64,000 nt of DNA from Paracoccus limosus (GTDB lineage: Bacteria > Pseudomonadota > Alphaproteobacteria > Rhodobacterales > Rhodobacteraceae): assembly GCF_009711185.1 (NCBI RefSeq), contig NZ_WMIF01000003.1, positions 1 to 64,000 on the forward strand, written 5' to 3'. A program made the position numbers and the translations under genes. Positions 59,848-64,000 of this stretch are shown here, piece after piece. The stretch's first letter is position 1. The number at the start of each line of letters is the position of its first letter. The notes below the pieces were generated by a model, which was not told the DNA's origin, made no database searches, and saw nothing but the letters and a program-made list of their open reading frames with translations.

Positions 59848-62800
59848 TCACGCCTTCGCCCGCGCCTCACGCAGCTTGCCCGCCAAGTCCTTGGCGATGG
59901 CAAAGGCGCCCTTGATCCGCTCGGCATCACTCGGCCAGTCCCGCAGGACCATGATCTTGTTGTCGGTGACCTTGGCCCCACCACGCTGATCCTGAATGAA
60001 CTCGACCAGCCCGGCAGGATTCGGAAACTTGTCGCCATGGAACTGGATCGTCGCCCCCTTCGGCCCGGCATCCAGTTTCGAGATATTCGCCCGCTTCGCC
60101 ATCGCCTTGATGCGGATCACCAAAAGCAGGGTGTTGACCTCGCGCGGTAACGGCCCGAAACGGTCGATCAACTCGGCAGCAAAGCCCTCCAGCTCGACCT
60201 TGGTGGTCAGTTCGGCCAGCCGTCGATAAAGGCCCAGCCGCACGTCCAGATCCGGCACATAGCTTTCGGGAATCGTCACCGGCACGCCCAGGTTCAGCTG
60301 CGGCGCCCATTCGTCCTCGGGTGTGCCTTCGATCTCGCCCGATTTCAGCTTGGCGATCGTCTCTTCCAGCATGGCCTGATAAAGCTCGAAGCCGACTTCC
60401 TTGATATGGCCGGACTGCTCCTCGCCCAGAAGGTTACCCGCACCGCGCAGGTCCAGATCCTGCGAGGCGAGGTTGAAGCCCGCACCCAGACTGTCGATCG
60501 AGCCCAGGAACTTCAGCCGCCGCATCGCCTGCGGCGTCAGCGGCACGCGCGGCTTGGTGGTCAGATAGCAATAGGCGCGGGTCTTGGACCGCCCCACCCT
60601 GCCCCGGATCTGGTAAAGCTGCGCCAGACCAAACATATCGGCGCGCCAGACGACCATGGTGTTCGCGGTGGGAATATCCAGCCCCGATTCCACGATGGTC
60701 GTCGCCAAAAGCACATCGGCGCCCCGGTCGTAAAAGGCGTTCATCCGCTCGTCCAGATCGCCCGCCGCCAGCTGGCCATGCGCCACGATGGTCGAGACCT
60801 CGGGGACATGCTCGCGCAGCCAATCCTCGATCTCGGGCAGGTCCGTCAGACGCGGCACCACGAAAAAGCTTTGCCCGCCGCGATATTTCTCGCGCAGCAG
60901 CGCCTCGCGGATGGTCACGCTGTCGAATTCCGACACATAGGTGCGGATCGACAGCCGGTCGACCGGCGGCGTGCCGATGATCGACAGATCCCGCACCCCG
61001 GTCAGCGACAATTGCAGCGTGCGCGGGATCGGCGTCGCGGTCAGCGTCAGCACATGGATGTCGCTGCGCAGCTCTTTCAGGCGTTCCTTGTGGCCGACGC
61101 CGAAATGCTGCTCTTCATCGACGATCAGCAGGCCCAGATTCTTGAACCGCACCTGTTTCGACAGCACGGCATGGGTGCCGACGACGATATCCACCGTGCC
61201 CTCGGCCAGCCCCTTGCGGGTCTCGGTCGCGTCCTTGGCCGAGACAAAGCGCGACAAGGGTCGCACGTTGATCGCGGTCCCGCGGAAGCGCTCGGCAAAG
61301 GTGCGGAAATGCTGGCGCGCCAGCAGGGTCGTCGGCGCCACCACCGCCACCTGCCGGCCCTGCGAGGCGGCGATGAAGGCCGCGCGCATCGCGACCTCGG
61401 TCTTGCCAAAGCCCACATCGCCCACCACCAGCCGATCCATCGGCCGGCCGGCGGCCAGATCCTCGGCGACATCGGCAATGGCCGTCGCCTGATCCTCGGT
61501 CTCGGTATAGGGAAAGCGGGCGGCAAAGCTTTCGATCTCGTGATGCTCGGGCTCCAGCACGGGGGCCGCGCGCAGCAGGCGTTCTGCCGCGACACGCATC
61601 AGCTTGTCGGCGATCAGCTTGATGCGTTCTTTCAGCCGGGCCTTGCGTGCCTGCCAGGCGCCGCCGCCCAGCTTGTCCAGCAAGCCTTCCTCATGGCCGT
61701 AACGGCTGAGCAATTCGATGTTTTCGACCGGCAGATACAGCCGGTCCCCGCCGGCATATTCGATGGCCACACAGTCATGCGGCACCTTCAGCGCCATGAC
61801 CGTCTCGAGCCCGGTATAGCGGCCGATGCCATGCTCGACATGCACCACCAGATCGCCGGGGGTCAGCGTCGTGGTGTCGCGCAGGAAGTTCTCGGCCTTG
61901 CGCTTGCGCTTGGCGCCGCGCACCAGCCGGTCGCCCAGCACGTCCTGTTCCGAGATCACCGCCAGCGGCCCGGTTGCTGCGCCTTCGGACACGAAGCCCT
62001 CGTCCAGTGGCCAGACGGCAAGGCCCAGCGCGCCCTTTTGGTCTGAAAGATCGCGCAAGTCGCGGATCGGCGTGGCGCCGGCGATGCCCTCATCGGCGAT
62101 CAGCCCGGCCAGACGTTCGCGCGCGCCTTCGGAAAAACTGGCGATGACCACGCGATGGCCCGATTGCAACTCGCGGATATGATCGGCCAGCGCCTTGAAC
62201 AGGTTCTTGTTCTCGGCCTGCCGCTCGGGGGCGAAGTTGCGCCCGACCCGGCCACCGGCATCCAGCACCCCCGGCCCCGGCGGCTGGTGCAGCACCGAAA
62301 GCTGCAGGCTGCGATGCGCCTGCAGCCAGCCGTTCCATTCGGCCTCATCGGGGAACATCTCGCGCGGGGGGACCGGGCGATAGACGGTATCGGTGCCGCC
62401 CTTGCGCTTCAGCGCCTCAAGCCGGGCGTCGAATTGTTCGGCAATGGTGTGCCAGCGCGCATCGCGCACCTGCGCCAGATGGTCGTCCAGCACCACCGAC
62501 GCGCCGGGCAGATAGTCAAACAGGCTGTCCATGCCGTCATGGAACCAGGGCAGCCAATGCTCCATCCCCGCCATCTTGCGGCCGGCGCTGATGCCCTCAT
62601 ACAGCGGATCATTGGCACCGCCGCCATATTCGACGCGATAGCTTTGCCGGAACCGCGTGATCGCGGCCTCGTCCAGAATCACCTCGGACATCGGCGCAAG
62701 GTCGATGTGATCCAGCTTCTCGCTGGAACGTTGGGTTTCAGGATCAAAGCGGCGGGCGGATTCCAGCACATCGCCGAACATGTCCAGCCGGATCGGCCCG

Positions 62801-63303
62801 CTGTCGCCCGGCGGGTAGATGTCGATGATGCCGCCGCGCACGGCGAAATCGCCGGGCTCGGTCACCGTCGGGGCCTGCGAAAAGCCCATGCGGGCCAGAT
62901 AGGCGCGCAAGGCGCCCTCGTTCATGCGGTCGCCGACGCGGGCGGAAAAGCTGGCCTCGCGCAGGCTGGCGCTCGGCGGCACCCGCTGCATGGCGGCGCC
63001 AAGCGTGGTCAGCAGGATGAACGGCCCTTTCAGCGCGCCATGCGCCAGCGCCGTCAGCACCGCCATGCGCGCGGCCATCACCCCCGGCGCGGGCGAGACC
63101 CGGTCATAGGGCGTGGTGTCCCAGGCCGGGAATTCCAGCACCACCGCCTTGGGGGCGAAAAAGGCAAGCGCCGCGCGCATGGCGGCCATGCGGCGGTCGT
63201 CGCGGGCGACGTGGATGACGGGCTGGCCCCGGCCCAGTTCGCGCGCGATCAGCGCGGCGTCAAAGCCCTCGGGGGCGCCGGAAAGGATCAGATGTTCGGA
63301 CAT
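59848..63303 (-). CDS. mfd: transcription-repair coupling factor Mfd
   Basis: An 1151-residue protein from ATG 63303. The UvrB-like N-terminal part is followed by the RNA-polymerase-binding module (GDLVVHVEHGIGRYTGLE). The RecG-like translocase has GDVGFGKTEVAMRAAF as Walker A, DEEQHFGVGHKERLK as Walker B, TATPIPRTL, and QIRGRVGRSK as motif VI. It removes RNA polymerase stalled at lesions and recruits UvrA. Confidence 0.97.
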   Translation of the reverse strand: MSEHLILSGAPEGFDAALIARELGRGQPVIHVARDDRRMAAMRAALAFFAPKAVVLEFPAWDTTPYDRVSPAPGVMAARMAVLTALAHGALKGPFILLTTLGAAMQRVPPSASLREASFSARVGDRMNEGALRAYLARMGFSQAPTVTEPGDFAVRGGIIDIYPPGDSGPIRLDMFGDVLESARRFDPETQRSSEKLDHIDLAPMSEVILDEAAITRFRQSYRVEYGGGANDPLYEGISAGRKMAGMEHWLPWFHDGMDSLFDYLPGASVVLDDHLAQVRDARWHTIAEQFDARLEALKRKGGTDTVYRPVPPREMFPDEAEWNGWLQAHRSLQLSVLHQPPGPGVLDAGGRVGRNFAPERQAENKNLFKALADHIRELQSGHRVVIASFSEGARERLAGLIADEGIAGATPIRDLRDLSDQKGALGLAVWPLDEGFVSEGAATGPLAVISEQDVLGDRLVRGAKRKRKAENFLRDTTTLTPGDLVVHVEHGIGRYTGLETVMALKVPHDCVAIEYAGGDRLYLPVENIELLSRYGHEEGLLDKLGGGAWQARKARLKERIKLIADKLMRVAAERLLRAAPVLEPEHHEIESFAARFPYTETEDQATAIADVAEDLAAGRPMDRLVVGDVGFGKTEVAMRAAFIAASQGRQVAVVAPTTLLARQHFRTFAERFRGTAINVRPLSRFVSAKDATETRKGLAEGTVDIVVGTHAVLSKQVRFKNLGLLIVDEEQHFGVGHKERLKELRSDIHVLTLTATPIPRTLQLSLTGVRDLSIIGTPPVDRLSIRTYVSEFDSVTIREALLREKYRGGQSFFVVPRLTDLPEIEDWLREHVPEVSTIVAHGQLAAGDLDERMNAFYDRGADVLLATTIVESGLDIPTANTMVVWRADMFGLAQLYQIRGRVGRSKTRAYCYLTTKPRVPLTPQAMRRLKFLGSIDSLGAGFNLASQDLDLRGAGNLLGEEQSGHIKEVGFELYQAMLEETIAKLKSGEIEGTPEDEWAPQLNLGVPVTIPESYVPDLDVRLGLYRRLAELTTKVELEGFAAELIDRFGPLPREVNTLLLVIRIKAMAKRANISKLDAGPKGATIQFHGDKFPNPAGLVEFIQDQRGGAKVTDNKIMVLRDWPSDAERIKGAFAIAKDLAGKLREARAKA

Positions 63304-63345
63304 GGCGCTGAGGTAACCTTGCAAGGGACGAAGTCAAGACGCGCG

Positions 63346-63909
63346 TCAGTAGCCAAAGGGATGCGTTACCATCCACACCGCGGCGCGCCATGCGATCAGC
63401 GCCATGACCACCACCGAGGCCAGCGTGACCAGACTGCGGTGCCGCGCCATCAGCCGCGCGGCCTCGGCAGCGGCCTGATGGACGGGGATGTCCGCCGCCT
63501 GCGCCGCCGCGACCAGCGGCGCCACCCGGCGCGCCAGCCGCGCCTCGGCCAGAAACAGCAGCGCAAAGGGCAAGATCAGCAGCACCAGCGCCTGCGCCAT
63601 CTCAAGCCCATAGCCAAAGCCCAGCACCGCCAGCCCCGACAGAACAAAGGCCGCGACGCCCAAAAGCACCGCCCCCTCGCGCGGGTTCATGCGCCAGCGC
63701 GGCAGGCAAAGCGACAGCCAGTCCAAAAGCAGCACCGCCTCGGGATCGTCCTGCATCCCGGCTGCGGGATTGCGCGCCCCATGGACCACATCGCCCGGCA
63801 CGCCCAGCACCCGCCGCCCGGCCAGCGTCCAGACCAGCAAGAGCAAAAGCCAGAACCAAGGCGAAACAAAGGAACGGCTGTCTAGGGTGGCAAGGATCGC
63901 CTGGGTCAA
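63346..63909 (-). CDS. membrane protein of unknown function
   Basis: A 187-residue protein from a TTG at 63909. It has four hydrophobic stretches (near residues 17-33, 80-100, 103-122 and 158-180) and an Arg/Ala-rich cytoplasmic loop (RLARRVAPLVAAAQAADIPVHQAAAEAARLMARH). It stands 42 bases after the mfd start on the same strand. I do not recognise the family. Confidence 0.65.
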   Translation of the reverse strand: MTQAILATLDSRSFVSPWFWLLLLLVWTLAGRRVLGVPGDVVHGARNPAAGMQDDPEAVLLLDWLSLCLPRWRMNPREGAVLLGVAAFVLSGLAVLGFGYGLEMAQALVLLILPFALLFLAEARLARRVAPLVAAAQAADIPVHQAAAEAARLMARHRSLVTLASVVVMALIAWRAAVWMVTHPFGY

Positions 63910-64000
63910 GGCCTGCGGTCTCCGGGATCTGTTGGAGGGACCCTAACGACCCCGCCGGCAAAGGAAAACCGGGGCCAGTGACGGCGGGGCCACGGGGGTT

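Noticed and set aside
60406..62046. 546-residue plus-strand frame within mfd
   Set aside because: Mirror frame of mfd; no domain.

Overview
The window looks like a chromosomal segment from a GC-rich alphaproteobacterium of the order Rhodobacterales, most like Paracoccus. Evidence: an F1-only ATP synthase operon in the order atpHAGDC without the F0 genes, an imuA-imuB-dnaE2 mutasome behind a GTTC-N7-GTTC type LexA box, strong GC3 bias, and an intergenic hairpin at 59811-59845 of a type I recall from Rhodobacterales genomes. The genus is inference; no rRNA is present.

Layout. (i) 1-822: left flank with a truncated tyrosine integrase (108-653) and a 17-bp copy of the 3' end of tRNA-Asn (806-822). 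(ii) 823-35684: a probable 34.9-kb integrated mobilizable island between that copy and the intact tRNA-Asn gene (35668-35742), with its own integrase (33549-35546) and a MobV-like relaxase (31664-33247). Cargo: a translationally coupled three-gene locus (MmeI-like DNA methyltransferase, SF2 helicase, GIY-YIG nuclease; 1141-7087) that looks like a split restriction or defence system; an FtsH-like AAA ATPase/zinc peptidase next to a zinc-finger GIY-YIG protein; SOS genes (SRAP protein, imuA, imuB, dnaE2) sharing one LexA box; a DUF421 membrane protein, an esterase, a CopG regulator, an FAD oxidoreductase, catalase HPII and a YciE-type ferritin-like protein; a double-XRE/DNA methyltransferase fusion; a secreted thermonuclease; a module of small XRE regulators; and secreted proteins of unknown function. 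(iii) 35743-45059: a graveyard. It holds a P2-like prophage remnant (amidase fragment, gpU, gpX, gpD), an alcohol dehydrogenase-cupin pair, an SH3 protein, a two-repeat CRISPR relic of I-C type cut off by a decayed IS3-family element, and a second decayed IS3-family element.

(iv) 45060-64000: conserved core. tRNA-Tyr, rlmB, a YHS-domain protein, a candidate small RNA (46667-46763), a CoA-binding protein, prs, a DsbA-family isomerase with an alpha/beta hydrolase, an H-type lectin-like protein, the ATP synthase F1 operon, a methyltransferase divergent from gloB, clpA, mfd and a membrane protein.

How it works together: the accessory half combines DNA modification and restriction, DNA-damage tolerance and oxidative-stress defence on a mobilizable island. 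The core half holds energy metabolism, nucleotide supply, proteolysis and transcription-coupled repair. The most promising uncharacterised system is the methyltransferase-helicase-GIY-YIG operon.
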